64,000 bases of DNA from Sulfitobacter sp. HGT1 (GCF_013282155.1 NZ_BLWI01000003.1:27559-91558); one strand, 5' to 3'; counted from the stretch's first letter, positions 40,257 to 49,997 are shown. Made by a program: numbers and translations. The notes: generated by a model not told the origin, from the sequence alone.

Positions 40257-42212
40257 CTAGGTCCAGTGCGCCACGCTGCGCCGCTCGAAACTCTCGCGGA
40301 ACTGTTCGATCGTCTTGGGCAGCGGCTCGCCGGTTTCCCAATCCAGGATCACCGCATAGCGTCTCACGGCGTCCATCGCGTCGATCTCGCCTTTGCGATA
40401 CATCTCGGCAACCTTTTCAGGATCAATGCGGGCCCAAGCCACGCGGTTTTCACGAATATGCGCCCGCAGTTTCTCGGTCTCGGCCTCATCGACCTCATAT
40501 TCACACAAGTCCGCATCAATCTCTTTGATCACAACGCCATAGTCCAACGCGGCTCGTTTGATAGAGACATAGTCATCCACCACATCCGTCAGAACAGCCT
40601 CTGTCTTGCGTTCAAGTGGGTCGCCAAAGCCGCCGCCCCCCGCGGTCGGGCGCGCAAACTCATCTCCCGAATACATCGGGAAGTCAGAGAAGACAGACCC
40701 AAGCCATTCGTGCGTGTCCGAGCCGGCGCGTTTGATGGTCAGACCATGCGGCATGGAGGGCAAACCGCCATCAACACCCCAGACGACGGCGCGTTCGCGG
40801 TCGCAGACATAGGACATGACGGATTTTTCACTTTCCAGAAGCAGGGAGGTTTTCTGCACCCCTGTCCCTCCGCGCCATTTGCCCGGGCCTGCGCTGTCTT
40901 TTTTGATCTGAAATTCAAGCGTCCGGGTCGGGTTGACCCGCTCGTTGCCTTCGTTGGGCTGAGACATGAGCCCGGTTCCGAAGCAGGCTGTGGTGACGTC
41001 GCTGCCATCCTTACCGCGCCGTCCGCCCCAACCGCCGGGGAGCCATTCGTAGAACATGAATGTAGAGTCCTCCTCGCGCCGCTTGTCCGTGCCCCCCGCC
41101 AACAGGTATTCAAGGTTGAATGAACAGGCGATGGCGCGCTCCGGCATGATCTCCGACCACATCTCGAAAACCGAGTTCATGATCTTTTCAAACGGCATCA
41201 GGAAGCCGGTGACCGCCGTGGGCCACTGGGCACTGACCACCGAATTTTCCGGCGCAGCGACAGAGAGCATCCGATAGAAGCCGGAGTTCAACGGCAGGTC
41301 AGGAAAGAAGGTCTTCATCCCCGCGACGACAGCCGAGAATGTGGCTCCCGGCGCGGAATTGTACATCGAACCAATCGTCGGGTGGCTGCCTTCGAAATCG
41401 TAGTGAATCTGATCACCCTTGATTGTCATCTTGATGTGGATCGGGATCATCCCCTCGCCACCTGACGGGTCCCGGTCGATGTAGTCGACGGATTTCCATG
41501 TGCCGTCGGGCAGCGCCGCAATACGCTGGCGCACGGCGCGTTCAACGTAGTCCTGCACCTCGTTCATGCCCTGCTTGACCTGCTCGCGCCCGTACTTTCG
41601 CACCAGCCGCAGGATTTCACGTTCGGCCACCTGCGTGGCCTGTGCCTGGCTGTGGATGTCACCGATAATCGACGCGGGGTCGCGTGTGTTGTTTGCGATC
41701 AGGTTGGCAACGTCGGAACAAAAATCGCCGGCACGGAATAGCCGGACAGGTGTGATCCGAACCGCCTCGCGGAACATGTCTTTCGCCGTCACATCAAACG
41801 AACCGGGCACAGAGCCACCCAGATCAGACCAGTGCCCGTTTGACTGCGAAAACCCGATCAGCTCGTCTTCATCAAAGATCGGCCGCACCAGACGGACATC
41901 GCTGAAGTGCGTGCCACCTGCGTAAGGATCGTTGATCGCGTAGATATCGCCGGGCATCATGTCGCCCTTGAAGACGCGAATAACGTCTTTGCAGGTAAAG
42001 TGCAGCGTGCCGACGTGCACCGCGATGTCATCGTTGCCCTGCGCAACCGAATTGCCTTCGGCATCATGCAGCGCGTTAGAAAAGTCTCGGTTGTAGATCA
42101 CAAAGGAGTAACAGGTGCGCAGCATCTGCTCGGCCATCTGGTCAACGGATGTGATGAAGGAGTTCTTGAGAACTTCAAACGTGACGGGATCTAGGGCTTT
42201 TGAATCACTCAT
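40257..42212 (-). CDS. hyuB: Hydantoinase B/oxoprolinase family subunit
   Basis: A 651-residue HyuB-family protein, the second subunit of ATP-dependent cyclic-amide hydrolases (N-methylhydantoinase, 5-oxoprolinase, caprolactamase). Family segments visible are MLRTCYSFVIYNRDFSNALHD, GDIYAINDPYAGGTHFSDVRL, SNGHWSDLGGSVPGSFD and RPTAGGGGFGDPLERK. It uses the phosphorylated or activated intermediate made by HyuA. It lies 4 bases after hyuA. A hairpin and livG follow. The substrate cannot be read directly. Confidence 0.93.
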   Translation of the reverse strand: MSDSKALDPVTFEVLKNSFITSVDQMAEQMLRTCYSFVIYNRDFSNALHDAEGNSVAQGNDDIAVHVGTLHFTCKDVIRVFKGDMMPGDIYAINDPYAGGTHFSDVRLVRPIFDEDELIGFSQSNGHWSDLGGSVPGSFDVTAKDMFREAVRITPVRLFRAGDFCSDVANLIANNTRDPASIIGDIHSQAQATQVAEREILRLVRKYGREQVKQGMNEVQDYVERAVRQRIAALPDGTWKSVDYIDRDPSGGEGMIPIHIKMTIKGDQIHYDFEGSHPTIGSMYNSAPGATFSAVVAGMKTFFPDLPLNSGFYRMLSVAAPENSVVSAQWPTAVTGFLMPFEKIMNSVFEMWSEIMPERAIACSFNLEYLLAGGTDKRREEDSTFMFYEWLPGGWGGRRGKDGSDVTTACFGTGLMSQPNEGNERVNPTRTLEFQIKKDSAGPGKWRGGTGVQKTSLLLESEKSVMSYVCDRERAVVWGVDGGLPSMPHGLTIKRAGSDTHEWLGSVFSDFPMYSGDEFARPTAGGGGFGDPLERKTEAVLTDVVDDYVSIKRAALDYGVVIKEIDADLCEYEVDEAETEKLRAHIRENRVAWARIDPEKVAEMYRKGEIDAMDAVRRYAVILDWETGEPLPKTIEQFRESFERRSVAHWT

Positions 42213-42216
42213 AGTA

Positions 42217-44244
42217 TTACTCCTGCACTCGGATGAGAATGTTCATGTATTGATCGACTTCAGCAGTCGTGTTCGGCGGAATTACGGTGGTTGAATCGAA
42301 CTGCTCGACAATGGCGGGGCCATCAAAGGTCGCACCGGCGGTCAGGTTTTCACGCTCGAAAATCATCGCCGTGTGGGCCTTGCCGTCAAACCAGACATCG
42401 CGTGTCTTGTCGGTCTTGGGCTTGTTCTTCCTCACCTCGTGCTTTTGCAGCTCGGCCTTGGGAACCATACCCGTCGCCGTCAGCCCCACACGGAAGATCG
42501 ACACCGGTGCGTCATCCCGGCGGAAGTTGAATTCGCGCTGGTGTTCGCTGTGGAACCCGTCGATCAAGGCCTCAATATCGGTGACCTTGGACGGCGCAGA
42601 TACTGCCAAGGCACGCCATTGGCCCTGATACATCATCTCGACCGTGCGCTGCATGACAATGTCCTTGGGCGCTACGCCTTCGTGCTTCAAACGATCAGCG
42701 GCCATGGCCTCCAGCCGCTCGAAGGCGGCCTCCAAATCCTCCGGCTTGGTATCAGCCGCAGCAGCCATGAAGCTGTCTGAGAAGTCGTGCTGGATATCGA
42801 CCAGCAGGCAACCCAGAGCCGATGTCACACCCGGATTGGGCGGGATAATGACAGTCGGGATCGACAACTCCTTGGCAATTGCCGCACCATGCAACGCCCC
42901 GGCTCCGCCAAACGCCACAAGCGCGAAGTCCCGTGGGTCATAACCTCGGCTAATCGACAGCAAACGCACCGCATTGGCCATATTTGCGTTTGCAACCGCA
43001 ACCACGGCTTCGGCGGCTTCGTGCAGCTCCATTCCGAAAGGCTCGGCCACAGTCTCTCTGACCGACGCTTCGGCCAGGGCGGGATCAAGGGTAATCTTGC
43101 CCCCCGCGAGCGATGTGCCAAGGCGGCCCAGCACAACATTGGCGTCCGTGTTTGTGGCCACTTCATTGCCGTTCTTGTAGCAGGCAGGCCCAGGGAAGGC
43201 GCCCGCAGATTGCGGTCCGTTGCGCAGTGACCCGCCTTCGTCTTTCCACGCCAGAGATCCGCCGCCCGCACCAATGGTCAGCACTTCGATCGACGGGAAC
43301 CGGATCGGATAGCCATATTCGATATACCAGTCTTTGGTGACACGCGACTTGCCTTCATACACCAAGGATACGTCCGTGCTGGTCCCGCCCATGTCAAAAC
43401 CGATAGAATTGTCAAACCCGCAAAGGTTGCCAATAAAGCGGCTGGCAATCGCGCCCGCGGCAATGCCCGACCCTGCCAGACGCGCGGCAAAGTCTTTAAC
43501 GCTGGCCGGGGTCATCACGCCGCCGCCCGTGTGCAGCAACAGCAGATCGCGTTCGTAGCCGCCGTCAGCCAGCTTACCCTCAAGGCGCGCTACATAATCA
43601 ACGACCGAAGGCGACACGACCGCGTTTGCCATCGTTGTCGAGAAACGCTCGTGCTCAAAAATCTCCGGCAGGACCTGTGAAGAGATCGACACCGGCACAT
43701 CCGGCATCACACTCAGCAGAATGTCTCGCATCCGCTCTTCATTGGCCCCATTGGTGTAAGAGTTCATAAAGCAGACAGCAACAGAGGCGACTTTGCGCTT
43801 CTTCAAAACATGCGCGATGCGCAGCGCTTCTTTTTCGTCCAGCTTTTCCAGAACCGTGCCGTTCGCGTCGACGCATTCACGGACGGTCAGACGGTCCCGA
43901 CGCGGGATGTAGGGCTTGGCCACATCTTTGTAGGTGTCCCACAGATCCTCCTTGTTGGCCCGGCGGATTTCGACCACGTCGCGGAACCCTTCGGTGCAGA
44001 TCATCGCAGAGCGCGCCAAATTACGTGTGATCAGCGCGTTTGTTGCCACGGTTGTCCCGTGCGAAAACATCGACACCTCGCTGAGGTCGATGCCGCCCTG
44101 ATCAATCCCGTTGAGAATGGCAACCATCGGGTCATCCGGTGTCGATGACGTCTTTTCGATGCGGATCGCACCCGTTGTTTCGTCCATAATGACGACGTCG
44201 GTAAACGTCCCACCCACATCTACGGCAACTCTTGTGTTCTTCAT
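42217..44244 (-). CDS. hyuA: Hydantoinase A/oxoprolinase family subunit
   Basis: A 675-residue HyuA-family protein with an actin-like ATPase fold: VAVDVGGTFTDVV (residues 6-18), FSHGTTVATNALI, GFDMGGTSTDVSLV and the adenosine-side GGAGALHGAAIAKEL. In this family ATP phosphorylates the amide oxygen of a cyclic substrate so that HyuB can hydrolyse it. The ATG at 44244 is chosen because AAGGAT lies 7 bases before it; a TTG five codons earlier is possible. It is the first gene of the hyuA-hyuB-livGFHM-binding-protein operon. Confidence 0.93.
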   Translation of the reverse strand: MKNTRVAVDVGGTFTDVVIMDETTGAIRIEKTSSTPDDPMVAILNGIDQGGIDLSEVSMFSHGTTVATNALITRNLARSAMICTEGFRDVVEIRRANKEDLWDTYKDVAKPYIPRRDRLTVRECVDANGTVLEKLDEKEALRIAHVLKKRKVASVAVCFMNSYTNGANEERMRDILLSVMPDVPVSISSQVLPEIFEHERFSTTMANAVVSPSVVDYVARLEGKLADGGYERDLLLLHTGGGVMTPASVKDFAARLAGSGIAAGAIASRFIGNLCGFDNSIGFDMGGTSTDVSLVYEGKSRVTKDWYIEYGYPIRFPSIEVLTIGAGGGSLAWKDEGGSLRNGPQSAGAFPGPACYKNGNEVATNTDANVVLGRLGTSLAGGKITLDPALAEASVRETVAEPFGMELHEAAEAVVAVANANMANAVRLLSISRGYDPRDFALVAFGGAGALHGAAIAKELSIPTVIIPPNPGVTSALGCLLVDIQHDFSDSFMAAAADTKPEDLEAAFERLEAMAADRLKHEGVAPKDIVMQRTVEMMYQGQWRALAVSAPSKVTDIEALIDGFHSEHQREFNFRRDDAPVSIFRVGLTATGMVPKAELQKHEVRKNKPKTDKTRDVWFDGKAHTAMIFERENLTAGATFDGPAIVEQFDSTTVIPPNTTAEVDQYMNILIRVQE

Positions 44245-44331
44245 GTCTACATCCTTCAAAAGACAACAGGGGATCAGGAAGGCGCCGGCGAAAGCCGACC
44301 CTACTTGGGGGTTTTCGGTTTTAGCTAAGGG

Positions 44332-45294
44332 TTACGGAGGGGCCGTCTTCTGGCCTTGCTGCGCGGCTTTGCGCGTTTCGGTCGGTGTGCAGCCGAACTG
44401 CGCACGATAGGCTTTGTTAAACTGGGATTGATCCGAAAACCCCCACCGATGGGCTATCTCGGCAATTGTGATGGGCCCTACGACGCTCAGGTCCTCGCGC
44501 GCGCGCACCAGACGCTTTTCGCGGATGAACCCGGAAACCGACCTGCCCGACTCCGAGAACAGTTGTTGCAGATAGCGCTGCGACACATTGCAGGCCTCTG
44601 CCACAAGACTTGAGGAGAGATTCTCATTGAAGAGGTTGTTGCGGATAAACTGTTCTGCGCGGTACAGATGTGCTGCGCGGATTGTCGAGGTTTCGCTGTC
44701 CAGCACACGGTCATCTTTGCGGATTGAGAGGCACAGCAGATCAAGGATGTGCTTGCCAGCGGCCGCGCGCGCCTGCTCATCAAGCAAATCGACGTGCAGC
44801 GCCGTTGTCTTGACGGTATCCAGAAAATAACTGGCCACGCCGGCTGTGCCATCAAAACTCAGCGCGCCCAAACGGTCTGTTGGGCCGATGCGGGCCCGCA
44901 CGCTTTCGGAAGACACCTTCAGCACCAACAGCTCGTTCGTCTGTTCATGCCAGAACTCGTAGGGCAAATCGCCCCGTTCTACCAGAAACTCGCCCGGTGA
45001 ACATTTCGCCTGGCGGGCATTCTGGTCAAAGCCGACCGTCCCCAATCTTGGAATGGTAATCAGCAGACTGCTTTCAACTTCGTCCAGAAAGTGCCGCTTG
45101 TGCCTTTTGTAGAGAATGCCATCGCAACGCATCTGCGACAGACCGACGATACCGAGGTTCCAAGTATTGAGATCACCTGAAAAGGACTGGTCATCCGCCA
45201 TCGTGGTCTCTAGGGGAAAGAACGTATCTGAGACAGCCGCCTGCCACTGGGTGGCAGTCATGAGCTTGTTTGCAGTTTTGTCCTTCTGATTCAT
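44332..45294 (-). CDS. AraC-family transcriptional regulator
   Basis: A 320-residue regulator with an N-terminal cupin-like sensing region (about residues 50-180, AraC-binding type) and a C-terminal double HTH (about 215-315: AEACNVSQRYLQQLFSESGRSVSGFIREKRLVRAREDL, then IAEIAHRWGFSDQSQFNKAYRAQFGCTPTE). It lies upstream of hyuA on the same strand and divergent from the aminotransferase gene, so it probably activates one or both in response to the cyclic amide or its product. Alternative starts at Met12 or Met32 exist. Confidence 0.9.
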   Translation of the reverse strand: MNQKDKTANKLMTATQWQAAVSDTFFPLETTMADDQSFSGDLNTWNLGIVGLSQMRCDGILYKRHKRHFLDEVESSLLITIPRLGTVGFDQNARQAKCSPGEFLVERGDLPYEFWHEQTNELLVLKVSSESVRARIGPTDRLGALSFDGTAGVASYFLDTVKTTALHVDLLDEQARAAAGKHILDLLCLSIRKDDRVLDSETSTIRAAHLYRAEQFIRNNLFNENLSSSLVAEACNVSQRYLQQLFSESGRSVSGFIREKRLVRAREDLSVVGPITIAEIAHRWGFSDQSQFNKAYRAQFGCTPTETRKAAQQGQKTAPP

Positions 45295-45845
45295 CTAACG
45301 TCCCCAAAACACAAATGGCGAAAACACAACTGTCTCATGTGTTAAAATGATCGTAGCACCGTTCCGGCCAACCACTTTGGCAAAAAACGCACAAACTCTT
45401 GTGTCACGTGTCAATTCGCGCACTTGCGATTCTTTCATCGGGCCCAGAAAGGCCCTGGAAAATCCTAAATATCTAACTAAAACATATTTTTACCAACCAT
45501 TTGCAGCGCGAGAACACCGCCAAATCGGGTCTTGGTTTTGTGAAACGGAAAGCTGCGAAGGCAACAACCTGAGCGGGATTGGGCCGCATTTTCCCCAAGA
45601 TTCACGGCCGCTGCGCTTCAAAAAAACGAAGCATCCAAACAGAATCACAGGATGGAAGTGTCCTCAAACCACGACCGAAATCCCGGCGGGCGTTTCTGCT
45701 TCAAATGGGCGGCCTCGCTGGCCCGCAGACAGGATGCTCGGAACAAAACTGCTTGCTAAAAGCAAGAAAGCGGCGATAGAACTGAGGGCAAATCGCGGCC
45801 CCCTGCCGCGTGAAAAACGCCAACTTACAAGAAGTGATGCCTGCC
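45295..45845. other. Divergent regulatory region (AraC gene / aminotransferase)
   Basis: About 550 bases with no accepted gene. Being between the regulator and a divergent enzyme gene it should contain two promoters and AraC half-sites. An AT-rich stretch at 45465-45500 is the best candidate for promoter location; no boxes could be assigned. A short GCTTC-GAAGC stem around a run of A occurs near 45615. Confidence 0.5.
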
Positions 45846-47219
45846 ATGGATGTGCGACCAAATTCAGACGAAGCCCGTGATATCGCTTATCATTTTCACA
45901 GCTATACCAATGCCGAAGCGCATGAAAAAATTGGTCCGCTGATCATTGAATCAGGCGAGGGAATCCACGTCACCGACTCAAACGGCAACCGCTATATCGA
46001 GGGCATGTCCGGCCTTTGGAGCGTGGCAGTCGGGTTCAACGAACAACGCCTTGTGGATGTCGCCAGCCGGCAAATGCAAAAGCTGCCTTACTACCACAAC
46101 TTCTCGCACCGCTCGCATGGTCCGGCGATTGATCTTGCTGAAAAGCTGATCGAAATAGCCCCCGTGCCAATGAGCAAGGTTTTCTATACCAACTCGGGCT
46201 CCGAGGCGAACGATACGATCGTCAAGATGGTCTGGTATCGCTCGAACGCGCTCGGCAAGCCCGAGAAAAAGAAGATCATCTCGCGCCTGCGCGGCTATCA
46301 CGGCGTGACAGTCGCAGCCGCGTCGATGACGGGTCTGCCCTATAACCACAAGTCCTTCGATCTGCCGATGGAGGGCATCTTGCACACCACTTGCCCGCAC
46401 TACTGGCGCGAAGGTCAGGACGGCGAAAGCGAAGAAGCTTTTGCGTCACGCTGTGCCCAAGATCTTGATGATATGATCCAATCAGAGGGCCCCGAAACTG
46501 TAGCCGCATTCATCGCCGAGCCTGTCATGGGCGCGGGCGGTGTTGTTGTTCCTCCGGCGACCTACTGGGAGAAAATCCAAGCGGTTCTGGCGAAATACGA
46601 TATCCTTCTTATCGCAGATGAAGTGATTTGCGGTTTTGGCCGCACGGGCAACATGTTTGGCTCTACAACCTTTGACATAAAGCCCGACATTCTCACCATG
46701 TCCAAGCAGATCACCTCCAGCTATTTCCCCTTTTCGGCTTTCATGATCAACGATCGGGTCTATCAGCCAATCGCCGACGAAAGCGGGCGCATCGGTGTTC
46801 TGGGGCATGGCTATACGGGCGGTGGCCACCCCGTCGGCGCAGCCGTAGCGCTGGAAAACATCAAGATTATCGAAGAGCGCGATCTTGTGGCCAATGCCGC
46901 CGAACGCGGTGCAGAATTGCAAGCTGGATTGACCGACCTGACGTCCCACCCTCTCGTTGGAGAGGCACGTGGCATTGGCCTCATAGGCGCACTTGAATTG
47001 ATCGCCCCAGAGGGTAAATCAGGCGATTTTGCCCCTGGAAAACTCGGCGCCCAAATGAACGCAATCATGCTGCGCAACGGCCTCATCTCACGTAATATGA
47101 CAGACGCGATGGCATTTTGTCCGCCATTGATAGTGGGCGCGAATGACGTGCGAGAAATCATCCAGATCACAAAAAAGAGTCTGGAGGAACTGGCCGCAGA
47201 CATAAACGGGGCCGCCTAG
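45846..47219 (+). CDS. Class III (omega) aminotransferase
   Basis: A 457-residue PLP-dependent class III aminotransferase. The cofactor-binding DEVICGFGRTG is at about residues 258-268, and the Schiff-base lysine is Lys287 in LTMSKQITSSYFP; TNSGSEANDT and GYHGVT are also typical. The family transfers omega-amino groups (beta-alanine, 4-aminobutyrate, 6-aminohexanoate, putrescine) to pyruvate or similar. Next to hyuAB it would deaminate the amino acid released by ring opening. Start is uncertain: ATG at 45846 is preferred for spacing to AGAAG; ATG 45837 and GTG 45810 are in frame. Confidence 0.9.
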   Translation: MDVRPNSDEARDIAYHFHSYTNAEAHEKIGPLIIESGEGIHVTDSNGNRYIEGMSGLWSVAVGFNEQRLVDVASRQMQKLPYYHNFSHRSHGPAIDLAEKLIEIAPVPMSKVFYTNSGSEANDTIVKMVWYRSNALGKPEKKKIISRLRGYHGVTVAAASMTGLPYNHKSFDLPMEGILHTTCPHYWREGQDGESEEAFASRCAQDLDDMIQSEGPETVAAFIAEPVMGAGGVVVPPATYWEKIQAVLAKYDILLIADEVICGFGRTGNMFGSTTFDIKPDILTMSKQITSSYFPFSAFMINDRVYQPIADESGRIGVLGHGYTGGGHPVGAAVALENIKIIEERDLVANAAERGAELQAGLTDLTSHPLVGEARGIGLIGALELIAPEGKSGDFAPGKLGAQMNAIMLRNGLISRNMTDAMAFCPPLIVGANDVREIIQITKKSLEELAADINGAA

Positions 47220-47477
47220 TCAGGGGAACGACAAGCCAGAACTCTTACCCTTTCCCATCCGGGAAAAACTTGGGTCGGCCTGTCTACACATTTTCCGGGT
47301 GGCGCCTGTCACGCGAGCTGATCTTTACAAATCTCGTTCAACCAAGAGCTTCTTCGGGTGAACCTTTGCTGAGCGGCTTTCAGACCGGCGAGACTCCGTT
47401 CTTGTTGACGGCCTCTTCGTTGCTTTGGTGCGTTGCGGCGGCGCGGGCCGAGCTGTGACGCGCAGGACGCGGACGAC

Positions 47478-47969
47478 ATGCGCGACGCGCTTCTGCATGA
47501 GGCGGCAGAGGCGCGCCGCTTGCCCTCTGATCCTGACTGGGACGTCATCGAAAACTCCGGCCTCACCTGGGGCGGGCCGATCAGGGAGCAGGGTGGACCG
47601 TGGTAGGATCACCTGGAACGATTGGGCGGTTTGGGAGAGCGCACGCCCGACAACTTCAAGACGTTCGATTTCTTCGACGAAGATCGAGGCCTTGCCACAA
47701 GCGCAAAGACGCTCGAAACCCGCGCGCCGGGATATGTGGACCGGCCCAGTCGTATTTTTGGTGCTTTGAAGCGTTACATCGACCAAATTGACCACTTCGA
47801 GTACGACAACAAGAAGGGCATTGAAATCAGCGCGGACGAAATCGACATCAAACGCCTGGAACTTGCCGTGCCCGACGGAACCACCCCGGAACAGTTTACT
47901 CAAATTCAACGTGCGATAGACTACGCTGAGAGTTTGGGGATCGACGTAGAAGTGAGCCGTATCCGATGA
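47478..47969 (+). pseudogene. Polymorphic toxin C-terminus (CDI EC869-like nuclease) cut by an amber codon
   Basis: The frame encodes a pre-toxin stretch (SDPDWDVIENSGLTWGGPIREQGGPW), then an in-frame TAG at 47604-47606, then DHLERLGGLGERTPDNFKTFDFFDED and a nuclease domain with ATSAKTLETRAP, LKRYIDQI and the C-terminal ELAVPDGTTPEQFTQIQRAIDY. This resembles the CdiA-CT EC869-type DNase group. The TAG falls in PW-stop-DHLE, where a GAG glutamate would fit, so a single base change is likely. An internal TTG at 47622 could still start the 115-residue nuclease. No delivery domain is upstream, so this is an orphan toxin tip. Confidence 0.72.
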
Positions 47970-48535
47970 AAAAAGTCCTGACCACAGAAGAATGGATTGC
48001 GAAACGGCGTGCTGAAGCGGCGGAGCGAAAAAAGCGCTCCAAGCCTCCCAAAGAACGCAAAAGTGCCTTTGTTACGAGCTATCGCAAATTCACGGAAATC
48101 GCCTCACAAGCGGTGTATGGTAGCGCGCATTTGGACCCCAAGGGATATCATGAGTATCTACCGCCAGACCTAACTGCGCTCGAAATCGCTGGCCACGCGC
48201 GGGCCGCCCTTTTGGCCAGCCGGTTCATCACGCCAAAACATCCAGAGTGGGACGACGTCATCCGGATTCCGACAAAGGAAGAATTCAAGGCGTGGGAGGA
48301 AGCAGACAAGGCGCGCGCTGGTGTCAAGACTTTGAAAGCGCTGTTTAACGGTGCGGGCCATGTTTCGTTAACATTGCGGGACGGCAAGATCGCAATCAAG
48401 CCAACGCGCTATCGCGGACATGGCCATTGGGAGGGTATTCGCGGCCAAGAAGATACGGTCTTGCCGGAAGACGTGTCAGTCGAAGAGCTTGGCAGGGCTA
48501 TTCTGGACGCACTGGACATAAGCCGCTCAGCGTAG
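47966..48535 (+). CDS. Putative immunity protein of the CDI-type toxin
   Basis: A 189-residue soluble protein that starts inside the toxin stop codon (ATGA overlap), the classical toxin-immunity arrangement. The N-terminus is strongly basic and helical (AKRRAEAAERKKRSKPPKERK), and the rest is a mixed alpha/beta domain (SLTLRDGKIAIKPTRY, VSVEELGRAILDALDI). No family is recognised with certainty; the role is assigned by position. It is intact while the toxin is split, which fits selection to keep immunity against sister strains that carry a complete toxin. Confidence 0.65.
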   Translation: MKKVLTTEEWIAKRRAEAAERKKRSKPPKERKSAFVTSYRKFTEIASQAVYGSAHLDPKGYHEYLPPDLTALEIAGHARAALLASRFITPKHPEWDDVIRIPTKEEFKAWEEADKARAGVKTLKALFNGAGHVSLTLRDGKIAIKPTRYRGHGHWEGIRGQEDTVLPEDVSVEELGRAILDALDISRSA

Positions 48536-48778
48536 GTCCCTGAGTCGACGACGCCTGCTAAAGCAACCATTGGCACAAACGCAGCGAAAGCTCACAAAGT
48601 ACCGCACCGCGGGCCTTTGGTGCGGACGCAGCGAATTCGTGGTTTCTGCGGTTTGCCCTTTGCGCGGAACGCAGTCTTGAGTGCCGGGCATGCTTGTGGG
48701 GCGGCCGCTCCTTCATTGCGAAAGCCTCTGATGTTGAGCGTGATGTGTGCGCGCCTGAGGGTGGCGCGGTTTTGGGGG

Positions 48779-49498
48779 TCAGCGCGGCAGGTCGTTGTAG
48801 GGACAAACATCTTTTTCAAAGGGCACATGCCTGCGCCGGAAGGGCGGGCCGCTGACAAGCTCAGGGCCTGTGATGCGATCCATGCGGAAGTGCCGGAAAT
48901 CTTCGCGCGCCGGATCCCATGCGACAAGATACCAGAGCGGTTGCAAGATGAGCATGGCCTGCGGCTCGACATTGCGCAGGCTGCGCGCGCCTTTGGCATC
49001 CCGATACTCAAAGCGGAGGTGCTGGCGCGCCAGAAAGGCTTTTTCAAAAGCGGGCAGCAGGGCGGGGTCGATTGTGCCCAGGTCAGACAGGTCCTGTTTG
49101 GGCGAGAGTTGGCCGATGTGCAGGCAGGCGAGGAAGCGGCGCAGATCGCGCACTTTGTCAGACGGCAGGGCGCGCTCGATCTTGGCGAGGCCTGCATCTG
49201 CGAGATCGGAGAAGGGCAGGTTCTGGGCGGCGCGCACGGCGGCCACGCTGATCAGCAGCGCGAAGACTTCGGCCACAGAGAGGCGGGCGGTTGTTTGCAT
49301 GGACTGGGGGTCAAGCTGCACGCCACCGCCGCGCCCGCTTTCGGAATGGATGACAAAGCCTTCGTCACGCAAGGCGGCGATGTCGCGCAGGAGCGTGCGT
49401 CTGGAGGTGCCGACCTCTTCGGCGAGCTCCGCGACGGTTGATGTGCCGTTGCGCCGAAGGCTGCGCACGATGGCGTCATGTCTCTGTCTGATATTCAT
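48779..49498 (-). CDS. WYL-domain transcriptional regulator (YafY type)
   Basis: A 239-residue regulator with an N-terminal DeoR/HTH_11 helix-turn-helix (residues about 1-60: IVRSLRRNGTSTVAELAEEVGTSRRTLLRDIAALRDEGF) and a C-terminal WYL ligand-sensing domain (PLWYLVAWDPAREDFRHFRMDRI). It is divergent from the RidA-family gene, and the 87-base gap contains repeated TTTGCCAC/TTTGGCAC elements near 49500-49540 that are candidate operators. It most likely controls the RidA gene and itself. Confidence 0.9.
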   Translation of the reverse strand: MNIRQRHDAIVRSLRRNGTSTVAELAEEVGTSRRTLLRDIAALRDEGFVIHSESGRGGGVQLDPQSMQTTARLSVAEVFALLISVAAVRAAQNLPFSDLADAGLAKIERALPSDKVRDLRRFLACLHIGQLSPKQDLSDLGTIDPALLPAFEKAFLARQHLRFEYRDAKGARSLRNVEPQAMLILQPLWYLVAWDPAREDFRHFRMDRITGPELVSGPPFRRRHVPFEKDVCPYNDLPR

Positions 49499-49585
49499 TT
49501 TGCCACTCTAGCACATATGGTGACAAAATTTGGCACTTATTGGCAATAGGGCTTTCTTATCGAAATCAACAAAGGAAAATCAAAG

Positions 49586-49981
49586 ATGCAACGCAGAGCC
49601 GTAAATCCGTGGGACTGGTCCTTGAAGCTGGGATACAATCAGGCAGAAGTCATTGAAGGGCCGCGGCGGCAGCTTATTTGTGCTGGCCAGACGGCTGTAG
49701 ACGGGCAGGGCAAGCCCCAGCATCCGAACGACATGCGCGCGCAGATTGCTTTGGCGCTGGACAACCTTGAGGCCGTGCTGGCCGGAGCGGATATGTCGCT
49801 TGGAGATGTTATCCGGCTTGGGGTCTATGCCACGGATGTGGACGAGGCGTTGAAGAACTTCGACCTGCTGGGCATGCGTTTCGGGCCGCTAAACTGCGCA
49901 CCGCCGATGACGCTTCTGGGGGTGACGCGTTTGGCTCTTCCGGGTTTGCTCTTTGAGATCGAGGCGACAGCGGCGGCCTAG
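49586..49981 (+). CDS. RidA/YjgF family protein
   Basis: A 131-residue trimeric RidA-family protein; RidA hydrolyses reactive enamine and imine intermediates made by PLP enzymes. The sequence has the family's ICAGQTAVDGQGKPQHPNDMRAQIALALDNLEAVL and the C-terminal TLLGVTRLALPGLLFEIEATA. The arginine usually found near position 105 in archetypal RidA appears in the VTRLALP segment, so deaminase activity is plausible; subfamily cannot be fixed by eye. A ribosome binding site (AAAGGAAA) lies at good spacing. The 10-bp hairpin at 49998 ends the transcript. Confidence 0.9.
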   Translation: MQRRAVNPWDWSLKLGYNQAEVIEGPRRQLICAGQTAVDGQGKPQHPNDMRAQIALALDNLEAVLAGADMSLGDVIRLGVYATDVDEALKNFDLLGMRFGPLNCAPPMTLLGVTRLALPGLLFEIEATAAA

Positions 49982-49997
49982 GCCCTGTGCGAGAAGA

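Noticed and set aside
45295..45845. A coding gene in the AraC/aminotransferase gap
   Set aside because: The open frame there merges in frame with the aminotransferase start region, lacks a ribosome binding site and has no family likeness.
47251..47266. Terminator after the class III aminotransferase
   Set aside because: The TTTCCC/GGGAAA stem is only 6 bp and lacks a T-run; too weak to call.
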